Shown piece by piece: positions 10,890 to 19,555 of a stretch of 49,476 nt of DNA (its first letter is position 1; each line of letters opens with the position of its first letter). Origin of the DNA: Flavobacteriales bacterium (GTDB lineage: Bacteria > Bacteroidota > Bacteroidia > Flavobacteriales_D > Sanyastnellaceae); the NCBI GenBank assembly GCA_002683345.1, contig NYSX01000027.1, positions 1 through 49,476 on the forward strand, written 5' to 3'. The translations under genes were made by a program, and so were the position numbers. Below the pieces are notes generated by a model. That model was not told where the DNA came from and ran no database searches. It saw only the letters and a list, made by a program, of their open reading frames with translations.

Positions 10890-11861
10890 ATGACCATGAC
10901 AATGCGAATTTCAGGAGCGGTCGTTGCCAAAGCGGTGATGTCCATGGTGCCTCTCATGATGATGGCCTTCGTGGCGGTCAGCCAAGATCAAATTTCCTAC
11001 AATTGGGAAGGTTCGAAAGAGGGGTGGGTGCCCGCCAGTGAGAACAATTTGGGCTGCAACCTCATCGAACAGCCAGAAGCCATGGCCATGCGTGCATTCA
11101 ACACCACGCCTGTGATGAGAAGCGGTACGCTGAGTGAAAGTTTGGGCATTGATGCGAGCGAATACGACCGCATCCAAATCACGTTGAAGAACCCAACCAG
11201 TTCTGGCAATCCAAATGCGAGATTGTTCGCCTACGGACCCGAATCAAATGCGTTCATGTGTCATTGGAACGTCCCCGTGGATACGAGCATGACCGAATTC
11301 CAGACGTACACGCTGGACTTGACAACGCCTCCCAATGATGGAAGTGGGACGTTCGAGGGAGAAGTTGCTCGATTTGGTTGGAGAGGTCCTTGGGGTGTGG
11401 CGAATGGGGACACCATTTACTGGAAAAGTATGGTGATTTACAACTCTTTGGGGTGCACAAACGCCGATGCCTGCAACTATGAACCTTTGGCAGAAATTGA
11501 CAATGGCGCATGTGTGTTGGTGGGTGATTCCTGTGATGATGGAAACCCAGCGACCTTGGACGACATGATCAATGCAGATTGCCTGTGTTCTGGTCAGGTC
11601 GATGAAATCCGGGAACCAAATGCGCCATTCAATCTGGATTTGGGACCCAATCCAACCTCCAACGCCTTGGAGGCCCATTCTGCCATCCCGTTGGGGGCCA
11701 TTCGAATTTTGGATTCTCAAGGAAAGGTGTGCTTGGAACAACAAACCAGCGAGACGCGCATGGTTTTGGATGTTTCGAACTTTGTGCCGGGGCTGTATTT
11801 TTTTGAAGCCAACTCCAATCAAGCACGTGTGATTTCAAGGTTTATCGTGCAACGGCCTTGA
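10890..11861 (+). CDS. T9SS-exported protein with glycan-binding-like domain and one Cys repeat
   Basis: 323 residues from the ATG at 10890; ATGs at 10896 and 10902 are alternatives. Residues ~1-31 form a signal peptide (hydrophobic VPLMMMAFVAVS). Residues ~35-185 are a beta-rich domain with many aromatics (YNWEGSKEGWVP, RFGWRGPWGV), resembling a jelly-roll carbohydrate-binding module; no exact family recognised. One Cys repeat (GCTNADACNYEPLAEIDNGAC-like) follows near residue 187. Residues ~248-323 form a type IX sorting domain: LGPNPTSN, then IRILDSQGKV, VLDVSNFVPGLYFF and a final IVQRP. First gene of the operon, 16 bp before the first sulfatase. Likely a cell-surface or released glycan-binding accessory protein (inferred). 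Confidence 0.85.
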   Translation: MTMTMRISGAVVAKAVMSMVPLMMMAFVAVSQDQISYNWEGSKEGWVPASENNLGCNLIEQPEAMAMRAFNTTPVMRSGTLSESLGIDASEYDRIQITLKNPTSSGNPNARLFAYGPESNAFMCHWNVPVDTSMTEFQTYTLDLTTPPNDGSGTFEGEVARFGWRGPWGVANGDTIYWKSMVIYNSLGCTNADACNYEPLAEIDNGACVLVGDSCDDGNPATLDDMINADCLCSGQVDEIREPNAPFNLDLGPNPTSNALEAHSAIPLGAIRILDSQGKVCLEQQTSETRMVLDVSNFVPGLYFFEANSNQARVISRFIVQRP

Positions 11862-11877
11862 GGATTTCTACGATGTG

Positions 11878-13386
11878 ATGGACTTCAGCCGCAAAAGAAA
11901 TTTCGTGTGGCTTGCGGTGTTGCTTTTTTGTGTTGGATGCACGGCCGCCAAAGACCGCCATTCCTTGAAAGGCAAAAACGTATTGTTCATCGTCGCAGAT
12001 GATTTGAATTGTTCGCTGGGGTGCTATGGGGATCCAAATGCCGTGACACCACATCTGGACAATCTTGCAGAGTCAGGGGTTCGATTCGAACAAGCCCATT
12101 GTCAATACCCCCTGTGTGGCCCATCTCGGACAAGTTTCTTGACAGGGCTGTATCCGGGGCAATCCGGAGTGAGAGACAATCGAGTCTTGCTGCGAGATGC
12201 TCTGCCCGAGGTAACCACACTGCCCCAATTGTTTCGCCAACATGGATACGATGTGGTTCGAGTGGGGAAATTGTTCCACTATGACAATCCGGGAGAGATA
12301 GGCACCTCAGGTCAGGACGACAATCCTTCTTGGGATGAGACATACAACCCTGTAGGTCGTGACAAAAGGGAGGAGCATAGGATTCACTCTCTGGTTGAAG
12401 GAAAATTTGGGGGAACTTTGAGTTGGCTTGAGTCCTTCGGCGACGATGAAGAGTATACAGATGGCAAAGTGGCGCAAATCGCATCAAGAAAACTGGAGGA
12501 ATTTGCACAAGAGGCCAGACCATTTTTCTTGGCCGTAGGCTTTTTTCGACCTCACACACCCTTTGTCGCGCCGAGCAAGTATTTCGACTTGCATCCTTTG
12601 AGTGAGATTCAGGTCCCGAACAAAGAAGAGGAGGCATTGGAACGCCTGCCTTTGCCGACTCAAAAGTCGGTGCGATCGCGTCCAAGTCAGTTGAATGTGC
12701 CTTTGGACACGGCGAAGGCATTGATTCAGGCGTACCGAGCTTCGGTGTCATTTGTGGATGCCCAGGTGGGACGTGTCCTCGAGACGTTGGAAAAGACGGG
12801 ACTAGGTGACAATACCATGGTCATTTTCTTAAGTGATCATGGGTACCATCTTGGGGAGCATGGACATTGGCAGAAGCAAACGTTGTTTGAAGATGCCACT
12901 CGGGTGCCTTTGATTTTTCGCAGTGGCGACGAGCATCCTTTCGTGTGGAACTCAGATCGCCCTGTGGAGTTGGTTGACATTTACCCCACCGTGGCGGCTT
13001 GGGCTGGCATTTCGCACGACCCGAGCCTTCCTGGAATCGCGCTCTTTGAGCAGCCAGATTCAGTCGTGAATCGGCGTGCAGGTGCATACACAACCTGGAG
13101 GAAAGGGGTGTCACTTCGCACAGAGAACCACAGAATTACCCGATGGGGTCAATCAGGCTCACTGGGATGGGAGTTGTACGATCACAGAACAGATTCGTTG
13201 GAATTGTTCAGCGCTGCGACCAATCGTGAGATGGCGTCTTTGTTTGATTCGCTGTCTCAATTGTTGAATCATGTAGATTCCGTGAATCAAGTTGTGCCGA
13301 TGGCTGCAGGTCATGTGAATTACAATGCCGAGCCACTCCCTCGAACGAAGCCGTTGGTCAAGGCGACGAATGCTCATTGGCCATGA
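11878..13386 (+). CDS. Sulfatase lipoprotein, iduronate-2-sulfatase-like (S1 family)
   Basis: 502 residues from the ATG at 11878; a GTG one codon earlier is possible. Lipoprotein signal with the lipid Cys at 21 (LLFCVGC). The alkaline-phosphatase-fold sulfatase core begins NVLFIVADDL, with metal-binding Asp41 and Asp42. The activation motif C-x-P-S-R is CGPSRTSFLTG with Cys80, which must be oxidised to formylglycine. A second metal-site segment, FLSDHGYHLGEHG, lies near residue 320. Order and spacing resemble iduronate-2-sulfatase-type S1 enzymes; the subfamily is not certain. The product should hydrolyse sulfate esters on a glycan in the periplasm or at the cell surface. Its stop overlaps the next start in an ATGA, and the FGE needed for maturation is two genes downstream. 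Confidence 0.93.
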   Translation: MDFSRKRNFVWLAVLLFCVGCTAAKDRHSLKGKNVLFIVADDLNCSLGCYGDPNAVTPHLDNLAESGVRFEQAHCQYPLCGPSRTSFLTGLYPGQSGVRDNRVLLRDALPEVTTLPQLFRQHGYDVVRVGKLFHYDNPGEIGTSGQDDNPSWDETYNPVGRDKREEHRIHSLVEGKFGGTLSWLESFGDDEEYTDGKVAQIASRKLEEFAQEARPFFLAVGFFRPHTPFVAPSKYFDLHPLSEIQVPNKEEEALERLPLPTQKSVRSRPSQLNVPLDTAKALIQAYRASVSFVDAQVGRVLETLEKTGLGDNTMVIFLSDHGYHLGEHGHWQKQTLFEDATRVPLIFRSGDEHPFVWNSDRPVELVDIYPTVAAWAGISHDPSLPGIALFEQPDSVVNRRAGAYTTWRKGVSLRTENHRITRWGQSGSLGWELYDHRTDSLELFSAATNREMASLFDSLSQLLNHVDSVNQVVPMAAGHVNYNAEPLPRTKPLVKATNAHWP

Positions 13387-14795
13387 TGGAAAGGTGGTTG
13401 ATGTTGTTGTGTTTTGGCATGTGGTCGTGCGCGTCTGTTGTAGACAGCCGAAACGGCCAGCCTCCGAATTTTATTCTGATCCTCGCCGATGACCAAGCTT
13501 GGAACGGAACGTCGGTGGAAATGCAGCCTGGCATGAAGGAATCGGCGAGTGATTTTCACCGCACCCCTTTTCTCGAGGAGTTGGCTTCCAAAGGCATCCG
13601 GTTTTCAAATGCCCGTGCTGCCGCACCAGTTTGTGCGCCGTCCAGATACAGCATTCAATTTGGGAAATCTCCTGCCCGCCTTCGCTTGATTCGGGTCGGG
13701 ATGGATGCAAGTCACATTCCTCATGCTGAATGGCAAAGCATTGCCAAAGTCCTGCAAAGTGTGGACCCCAATTATGTGTCCGGGCATTTCGGGAAATGGG
13801 GGATGGGTGCGAGTCCCAAGGTTTTGGGCTATGATGTCGGCGATGGTGCCACACGGAACGTGGATGGGGGGTTTGTCAATGACAAGTCACAGTGGGAAAC
13901 CACATTGACGCGAGATCCCAAAAAAGTGTTCGAGTTGACAGATCGTGCAACCGCCTTTCTGGACTCATGTGCATCAAGCCAGCGTCCTTTTTTCTTGCAG
14001 GTTTCACATTACGCGGTGCACAGCAACATCCAAACGACCGATTCCTCCTTCGCCAGCATGAATTCACGTCCTTTGGGGGATCGACATCGCCATGTAGGGT
14101 TTGCAGGCATGACGCTGGATTTGGATGAGAGTCTCGGCAAAATCCTAGAAACGGTTGAAGAGCTCGGGTTGAGTGAGCGCACGTATGTGATTTACATGTC
14201 AGACAACGGAGGTGTCCCCAACATTCCTGGAGCCAAGAAATACGATCAAAGTTTGAATCATCCCTTGCAAAGGGGGAAGTGGGATGCCATGGAAGGGGGC
14301 TTGCGGATTCCGATGGTTGTCGCGGGCCCGGGAATTTCGCCAGGAACTCATTCCTACGCTCACGTTTGGGGGGCTGACTTGCTTCCGACCATTGCTGACT
14401 TGGCAGGTGGACTGGCGTTTTTGCCGGACAGCTTGGACGGGGGTAGTTTTAAGCCAGCACTGTTAGGTTGGAAAGGCGTTGAAGTCACTCGGTCAGTCGA
14501 TGGCATGGCTTTTCATGTGCCCTACCGAAATAAAATCGCCCTGAATCGCCCACATTCGGCTTGGATTTCCGGCAATCACAAGCTGCTCTATTTCCATGAT
14601 GATGGCGAAGTAAGGTTGTTCAATTTGGAGGATGATTTCGGGGAAACCCGAAATCTTGCAACAGCGTTGCCTCTCAAGGCAGAAGCCATGAAGGAAAGTT
14701 TGTTCAGTTATCTGAATGAGGTGAGTGCACCGAGGTGGCAAGAGGGCATCACTTGGAAAGGCGAGCCTTTTTCGACTTACGAATCCACCCATTGA
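13383..14795 (+). CDS. Sulfatase (S1 family), exported
   Basis: 470 residues from the ATG at 13383, which overlaps the previous stop (ATGA); the next codon is also ATG. The N-terminus is hydrophobic with Cys16 (FGMWSC), an atypical lipobox, so either lipoprotein or periplasmic. The core starts NFILILADDQAW. The activation motif is CAPSRYSIQFGK with Cys84, matching C-x-P-S-R. Later motifs HFGKWGMG and MSDNGGVPN supply the conserved Lys and metal ligands. The long segment before the C-x-P-S-R motif and the RGKWDAMEGGLRIP element fit arylsulfatase-like S1 enzymes, different from the neighbouring sulfatase, so the two probably remove sulfate from different positions (inference). Confidence 0.92.
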   Translation: MMERWLMLLCFGMWSCASVVDSRNGQPPNFILILADDQAWNGTSVEMQPGMKESASDFHRTPFLEELASKGIRFSNARAAAPVCAPSRYSIQFGKSPARLRLIRVGMDASHIPHAEWQSIAKVLQSVDPNYVSGHFGKWGMGASPKVLGYDVGDGATRNVDGGFVNDKSQWETTLTRDPKKVFELTDRATAFLDSCASSQRPFFLQVSHYAVHSNIQTTDSSFASMNSRPLGDRHRHVGFAGMTLDLDESLGKILETVEELGLSERTYVIYMSDNGGVPNIPGAKKYDQSLNHPLQRGKWDAMEGGLRIPMVVAGPGISPGTHSYAHVWGADLLPTIADLAGGLAFLPDSLDGGSFKPALLGWKGVEVTRSVDGMAFHVPYRNKIALNRPHSAWISGNHKLLYFHDDGEVRLFNLEDDFGETRNLATALPLKAEAMKESLFSYLNEVSAPRWQEGITWKGEPFSTYESTH

Positions 14796-15832
14796 TGACC
14801 GTACGACTTCTGATTTTGACAGTGGCATGTGTTTCCATGATTGCATGTGGTGACATGGCTGAGGAACAGATGTTCAAGGGAGATTCCAAGTTGCCACAAG
14901 CTCAACCTGCGACCATGGTTTGGATCGAAGGAGGGGAGTTTGTCATGGGCGCAGTGGCTGAGGACCCCGAGGCGTTGCCTCGTGAAAAGCCGCGTCATCT
15001 TGTGGAGATCAGTGGGTTTTTCATGGATGTCCATGAAGTGACGAACGGACAGTTTGCTGAGTTTGTACAAAGCACCGGTTATGTAACTGTCGCAGAGCGG
15101 CAAATTGAGACTGAGCAGGGAGTGCTTGAACCAGGCTCCATGGTGTTTGAGATGCCCAAGGAGATTTTTGGTTTGCGTGATCATGGGCAATGGTGGAGAT
15201 GGAAAATTGGTGCGAATTGGCGGCATCCAGAGGGCCCTCAATCTTCTCTGGAAGATCGCAGAAATCATCCTGTTGTGCATGTGGCTTATGAGGATGCGGT
15301 GGCTTATGCCACTTGGCGCAATTGCAGATTGCCGACTGAGGCAGAGTGGGAATATGCAGCACGATCAAAAGGCCAGGAAGTGCGGTATCCCTGGGGCAAT
15401 GAGTCTCCTCTCAATGGAGATGTCAAATGCAACATCTGGGACGGGGTTTTCCCCACAGTCAATCACGCCATGGATGGGCATGTGGGAGTTGCCCCAGTCA
15501 TGACCTATCCGCCAAACGACATCGGGATTTGGGATTTGGGAGGCAATGTTTGGGAGCTATGTGAAGACTGGTATGCCCCCAATTCATACCAAAGGTTTGA
15601 TACGACAGAGAGGCGTGATCCGAAAGGTGTGTCCGAGTCTTTTGATCCGATGGAGCCCATGGTGCCCAAGAAAGTGATGCGTGGAGGCTCTTTTCTCTGC
15701 AATGAAGGGTATTGCTCCAGCTACCGAGTGACCGCGCGCATGCCGGTGGCTTTCGACACAGGCACCAGTCACATTGGATTCAGGTGCGTTCGGGATTCCA
15801 TAGGTGCTGGGGCGAAGGCAGTTTCGAAATGA
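14795..15832 (+). CDS. Exported formylglycine-generating enzyme (sulfatase activator, SUMF1 family)
   Basis: 345 residues from the ATG at 14795, sharing its first base with the previous stop (TGATG). Lipoprotein signal, LTVACVSMIAC, lipid Cys18. The FGE-sulfatase domain fills the rest: MVWIEGGEFVMGA, the MDVHEVTNGQFAEFV strand, HPVVHVAYEDAVAYATWR, LPTEAEWEYAAR, YPWGNE, WDLGGNVWELCEDWY and GFRCVRD. Two cysteines, Cys302 and Cys307, lie in GGSFLCNEGYCSSYR, the position of the catalytic pair Cys336/Cys341 of human SUMF1, which supports a true FGE over the many non-catalytic domain relatives. FGE oxidises the C-x-P-S-R cysteine of sulfatases using oxygen and copper. The export signal suggests that it works outside the cytoplasm on its neighbours' products. 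Confidence 0.93.
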   Translation: MTVRLLILTVACVSMIACGDMAEEQMFKGDSKLPQAQPATMVWIEGGEFVMGAVAEDPEALPREKPRHLVEISGFFMDVHEVTNGQFAEFVQSTGYVTVAERQIETEQGVLEPGSMVFEMPKEIFGLRDHGQWWRWKIGANWRHPEGPQSSLEDRRNHPVVHVAYEDAVAYATWRNCRLPTEAEWEYAARSKGQEVRYPWGNESPLNGDVKCNIWDGVFPTVNHAMDGHVGVAPVMTYPPNDIGIWDLGGNVWELCEDWYAPNSYQRFDTTERRDPKGVSESFDPMEPMVPKKVMRGGSFLCNEGYCSSYRVTARMPVAFDTGTSHIGFRCVRDSIGAGAKAVSK

Positions 15833-17817
15833 CATTTTGTCGACTTCTGATTTGTCCGTGTGTATTAAGTTGCGGTGTGGAGAAGTTGTGTGATTGTCTC
15901 TATTCTGTTGGCTGTCATGCTGGCCGCTTTTGCCTCCCCGTTGGACTGCTTCTCATGTTGGGTTTTTCCACTTTTGCGCAAGAAGGAGGGATGTCAAACT
16001 GGGAAAGCAGTGCGCCTTCACTTGAGCGTGCCCCGGTCCATGGGATTTCAGCTTCTGGGTTCTGTCGCGTGCTTGGGTATGTTCGATCCCAGCAGGAAGT
16101 TTTCCCAAACAATTCAGGGAAGACCATGGCCGTGCTGGTGGGAGACCTTTACCGTGAGCCCATGTTTTTAACCAGATTGAAGCTCGTTACCCAAGATGGT
16201 GTGCAGTTTGGTGTTGATTTGATGGGCAATTCGTTGTTCAAAGGGCCTGAATTGGAGGCTTCTGCACTCACCTTGGATTTGGGTTTAAATACCTCCCTCA
16301 AAATCAAGAAGCCTTGGGGCAAGGTGACCCTTCGGACAGGAGGAGTGACATGGTACAGGCAGAGTCGATTGACAGTTTGGGGCAATCAGGCGTTCAACCG
16401 TTTGAGTCTGTTCGACAGAAGACCCCAAGCAGCCGTAGATGCCAGACCTTGGAACCGATACCGCAACTATGTCGATGAAGGACTTGTCGACATGGGACTT
16501 CGCTACGGGTCCCGAGCGTTTCAAGGCATGTTCATTGGGCTCAGTGATTTGCCGGGAGGAATGAAGTTGAAGGGAGTTGTTGGGAAAAGCAATTTCAATC
16601 GCCCTGCTTTTGAAGGGGCAATGAGTTTCACCTCAAGCTGGAGAGTGGCGAAGGACGTTGGTGAGAAGGGCAATTTGGCCATCAACACGCTCATGTCCCG
16701 TTCAGCATTGGACTCCACATTTGCAAACGAACGAGCGTACCATCTTCACACCATGGAGTCGCGCTTTGGGGTGCGCGAGCACGTCGTGATTGTAGAGGGG
16801 GGGTGGGGATTTTATGCAGAGAACTCTTCTGACGCTGTGCAGCAAGGTGGCGCTTTGTTCATGGATGTCAGGGCGAGTCCTGGTGCACGCATTCCACTTT
16901 CCCTGAGGGCTTATCGAATTGCGCCGGAGTTTGTCAACGTGACAGGAAATTTCCTCAATTCGTCTGTGCTTGAAGTCTTTCCCAACGTAGCAGGAATCGG
17001 GGCAACGGTAAGGGCTCCTTTTGAATCGCCTCTTGTTGGATTGGGCATCCCTGTGAACAACAGGCAAGGACTGGAACTTCAGGCGCAGGGGCAAATCTTG
17101 GGGTGTGCGGTCAATGTCGGAATGGGGGTGTCCTCCGAAATTTCACCCACTCAAGGTGGGGTGTCCTATTTCCACCTCGTCAATGGAGAAACCATTTCGA
17201 GGTTGAACCTTTTCTCGCGAGCATGGGGCCCTTACAACGCATTGAACAGCGTTTACCGTAGAACGTTTGAGGTGGCTGCGTTGTCGGATTCGCTCGTGAA
17301 CGCTGGAGCGTCTTTTCAAAAGAGGTTCAACACCCTTGAAGCCCAACTCAAAAAGCGTGGTCAGTGTTTAGACCACGCATGGACGCTCTTGTCCACGTTG
17401 AAGTTGCGTTCCGCACAACGCGAGTGGTTCGGGTTGCATCAATCCGCTGGAACGGCCTTGTTAAAGCAGCAATGCATGCAGCTTGATTTGGGCATTGAAT
17501 TGAATCCTCGCGTTGTCGCTTTGGGTCATTTGGGCGTGGAACGCGTGGTAGGAAATGACGAAACGTCACAAGGAGATGCAGATGTTCCTTCCGTGGCCAA
17601 TAGATTTCAAGACTGGCTGTCCAAAGGACAGCGTCAGGTTTCGACCATGGCACGAAATCAAACCCATCAAAGGGTGGGATTGGGGTTGGATGTTTCCCTC
17701 TTCACCGGCGTCAACTTGTATGTCCGACAGCAATGGTATTCCTACCGAGACCCCAATTTCACAATGAACCAACTTTCAGGAACAGAAACGATGGTAGAAT
17801 TGAAAATGACCTTTTGA
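15829..17817 (+). CDS. Predicted outer-membrane beta-barrel protein of unknown family
   Basis: 662 residues if translation starts at the ATG at 15829, overlapping the FGE stop (ATGA). A hydrophobic stretch PVGLLLMLGFSTFAQ ends a signal peptide near residue 52. The leader before it is long and carries eight Cys, so a later non-ATG start (for example TTG near 15886) or a sequencing frameshift is possible. The mature part is a run of alternating amphipathic strands rich in Gly, aromatics and Arg, ending NQLSGTETMVELKMTF, a terminal Phe typical of barrel assembly signals. There is no TonB box, plug domain or other SusC feature, and no enzyme motif. Operon position suggests passage or surface handling of a sulfated glycan (inference). 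Confidence 0.75.
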   Translation: MTFCRLLICPCVLSCGVEKLCDCLYSVGCHAGRFCLPVGLLLMLGFSTFAQEGGMSNWESSAPSLERAPVHGISASGFCRVLGYVRSQQEVFPNNSGKTMAVLVGDLYREPMFLTRLKLVTQDGVQFGVDLMGNSLFKGPELEASALTLDLGLNTSLKIKKPWGKVTLRTGGVTWYRQSRLTVWGNQAFNRLSLFDRRPQAAVDARPWNRYRNYVDEGLVDMGLRYGSRAFQGMFIGLSDLPGGMKLKGVVGKSNFNRPAFEGAMSFTSSWRVAKDVGEKGNLAINTLMSRSALDSTFANERAYHLHTMESRFGVREHVVIVEGGWGFYAENSSDAVQQGGALFMDVRASPGARIPLSLRAYRIAPEFVNVTGNFLNSSVLEVFPNVAGIGATVRAPFESPLVGLGIPVNNRQGLELQAQGQILGCAVNVGMGVSSEISPTQGGVSYFHLVNGETISRLNLFSRAWGPYNALNSVYRRTFEVAALSDSLVNAGASFQKRFNTLEAQLKKRGQCLDHAWTLLSTLKLRSAQREWFGLHQSAGTALLKQQCMQLDLGIELNPRVVALGHLGVERVVGNDETSQGDADVPSVANRFQDWLSKGQRQVSTMARNQTHQRVGLGLDVSLFTGVNLYVRQQWYSYRDPNFTMNQLSGTETMVELKMTF

Positions 17818-17818
17818 A

Positions 17819-19555
17819 ATGAAATTCCCTTTCCTTGCGTTTTCATGTCTTTGTCTAGGTCATTTGGGGTGGTCACAAACCACGACTTCTGGACCTCCGA
17901 AGCAATATTGGCTTGACGGATTTTCACGGACTTGGTTTACGTCTGACGCGTTGCTGGGGAATGAGGTGAACCCGGCCAGCATATCCAGCGGTTGGAACTT
18001 GCTCGATTTGAACCCACACGTCAACCCTGTGCAAGGAGTAGAGGTGTTTGCACAAATCCGTGTGCTGAATGAATTTGGGGGGTTCTTCGGGCAGGGTACC
18101 CAAGTTGATGTTCGTCAGCTGCGGGTGTCGGGAGTGCTCAAGAACAAAGTGAAATTCAACCTCGGAGATGTTTACCTCAATCAGTCTGCATTCACGTTGC
18201 ACGCAGACGAAGGAGAAGCCTCTGATCCGTGGGGCCATGCTTTTGCCGCGCAGCGTAACCTGGTCGCTTACGAGAATTTTTTTCAAGGAAATCGTTGGCG
18301 ATTGCAAGGGGCCCAAGCCAATGCCTCGTTCAAAGGAGACCGTTGGATTGAACATGTGGTCTTGGATGGCTATGTCACGCGTCCACGCGGATCGCGTCAA
18401 CTTTCGGAATCAACTTACTCGCCGGACCGAGTGCTGGCAGGATTGACCACTGCGCTCGTGGGTCAAAAGGGGTGGTCAGGGGAGTTGCATCACGCCGTTT
18501 TGGCAGACTTGCCCTACTCTGGAACAGTGGAGCACAACGTCCTGAATCCCGTGACGCACGGCCTGTTGCACAAACAGCCGCAAATGAATGGGGCGCGCAT
18601 GCGTTTCACTGCTGAAGGCGGGTGGTCGAACCACTCATGGCGCATTCGCGACATGATGAGCGGAGAGGTCACCGGTTTGTCGGATTCAAGGAAAGGTGGT
18701 TTTGCGGGTTTGAGGTTTCTCGTGGCGGCGCAAGACTCGTCATGGCAAGGAGAAGTGGCCTATCGAGAGGTCGACCCGTTTTTTAGAAGTGCGGGTGCGC
18801 AGAGCAAGCGCTACGATTTCTCAGACCTTTCGATTCCGTCGGTCTTTCCTGTTGTTGGAGAGGAGGAACTCTCCCGTTCTGTTTCCTTGTTTGACCTCAT
18901 CTCTGATGTGACCGTCGCAAACCAAGGGGTTTCGGCAACCCTGATGCCAATCGCACCGCTGTTTGACAATGTCTTGCCTTATGGTCAAGCCACCCCCAAT
19001 CGCAGGGGGGCGATGGCGCACATCCGCAGAAACTTTGAGAATGCCAAGGTGGCGCTTCGAATGAGCCGTTTTGCGGAGTTGACGGGACAAGGCACCTCGG
19101 AATTGAGAACGTTTTCTGCTGCGGGATTGGGCGTGGAGTGGAACTCTGCGCCATCAGCTTCGAGGAGCTTCCGTGTGTCGGCTTATGAGCAGATTCAGCA
19201 CACCTTACGCGGTGGCAGCGACCTTGAAAAAGTCGAACTGCTCACATCCAACCTCACGCTTTCTGCTGCTCTTGAGTTGTTGCCGCAGTTTTGGATCGAG
19301 TGTTCGGGAAGGCATGCCATAGGTGCAGGACACGAATATTTGAACGTGCGTTCTGAACTTGGAGAGTTGTTCAATTTTCAAAAGACAGAATTGGATGTCC
19401 AGGCATGGATGACCTCCTTGGGCATCATGCACAGTTTGTCAAAGGATGTTTCTGCCAGGGCCCAATGGAACGTGTGGGGTCAAAACGATGCCAATCGGAG
19501 TTCTTCGAAAATCTTGGCCAGTCAAGTGTTTATTGTGATATCCGCCGACCTATGA
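17819..19555 (+). CDS. Second predicted outer-membrane beta-barrel protein
   Basis: 578 residues, starting one base after the previous stop. Clear signal peptide MKFPFLAFSCLCLGHLGWSQ. The mature protein is rich in strand-like amphipathic segments (VEVFAQIRVLNEFGGFFGQG, VRQLRVSGVLKNKVKFNLGD, SLGIMHSLSKDVSARAQWNV) and ends ASQVFIVISADL. It therefore looks like an outer-membrane barrel, although the final residue is Leu. I recognise no family and see no SusC plug or TonB box. The first ~150 residues mention structured, soluble-like repeats (GDVYLNQSAFTLHADE). Adjacent to the other barrel gene and translationally coupled to two lipoprotein genes, so the four may form one envelope complex (inference). 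Confidence 0.72.
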   Translation: MKFPFLAFSCLCLGHLGWSQTTTSGPPKQYWLDGFSRTWFTSDALLGNEVNPASISSGWNLLDLNPHVNPVQGVEVFAQIRVLNEFGGFFGQGTQVDVRQLRVSGVLKNKVKFNLGDVYLNQSAFTLHADEGEASDPWGHAFAAQRNLVAYENFFQGNRWRLQGAQANASFKGDRWIEHVVLDGYVTRPRGSRQLSESTYSPDRVLAGLTTALVGQKGWSGELHHAVLADLPYSGTVEHNVLNPVTHGLLHKQPQMNGARMRFTAEGGWSNHSWRIRDMMSGEVTGLSDSRKGGFAGLRFLVAAQDSSWQGEVAYREVDPFFRSAGAQSKRYDFSDLSIPSVFPVVGEEELSRSVSLFDLISDVTVANQGVSATLMPIAPLFDNVLPYGQATPNRRGAMAHIRRNFENAKVALRMSRFAELTGQGTSELRTFSAAGLGVEWNSAPSASRSFRVSAYEQIQHTLRGGSDLEKVELLTSNLTLSAALELLPQFWIECSGRHAIGAGHEYLNVRSELGELFNFQKTELDVQAWMTSLGIMHSLSKDVSARAQWNVWGQNDANRSSSKILASQVFIVISADL

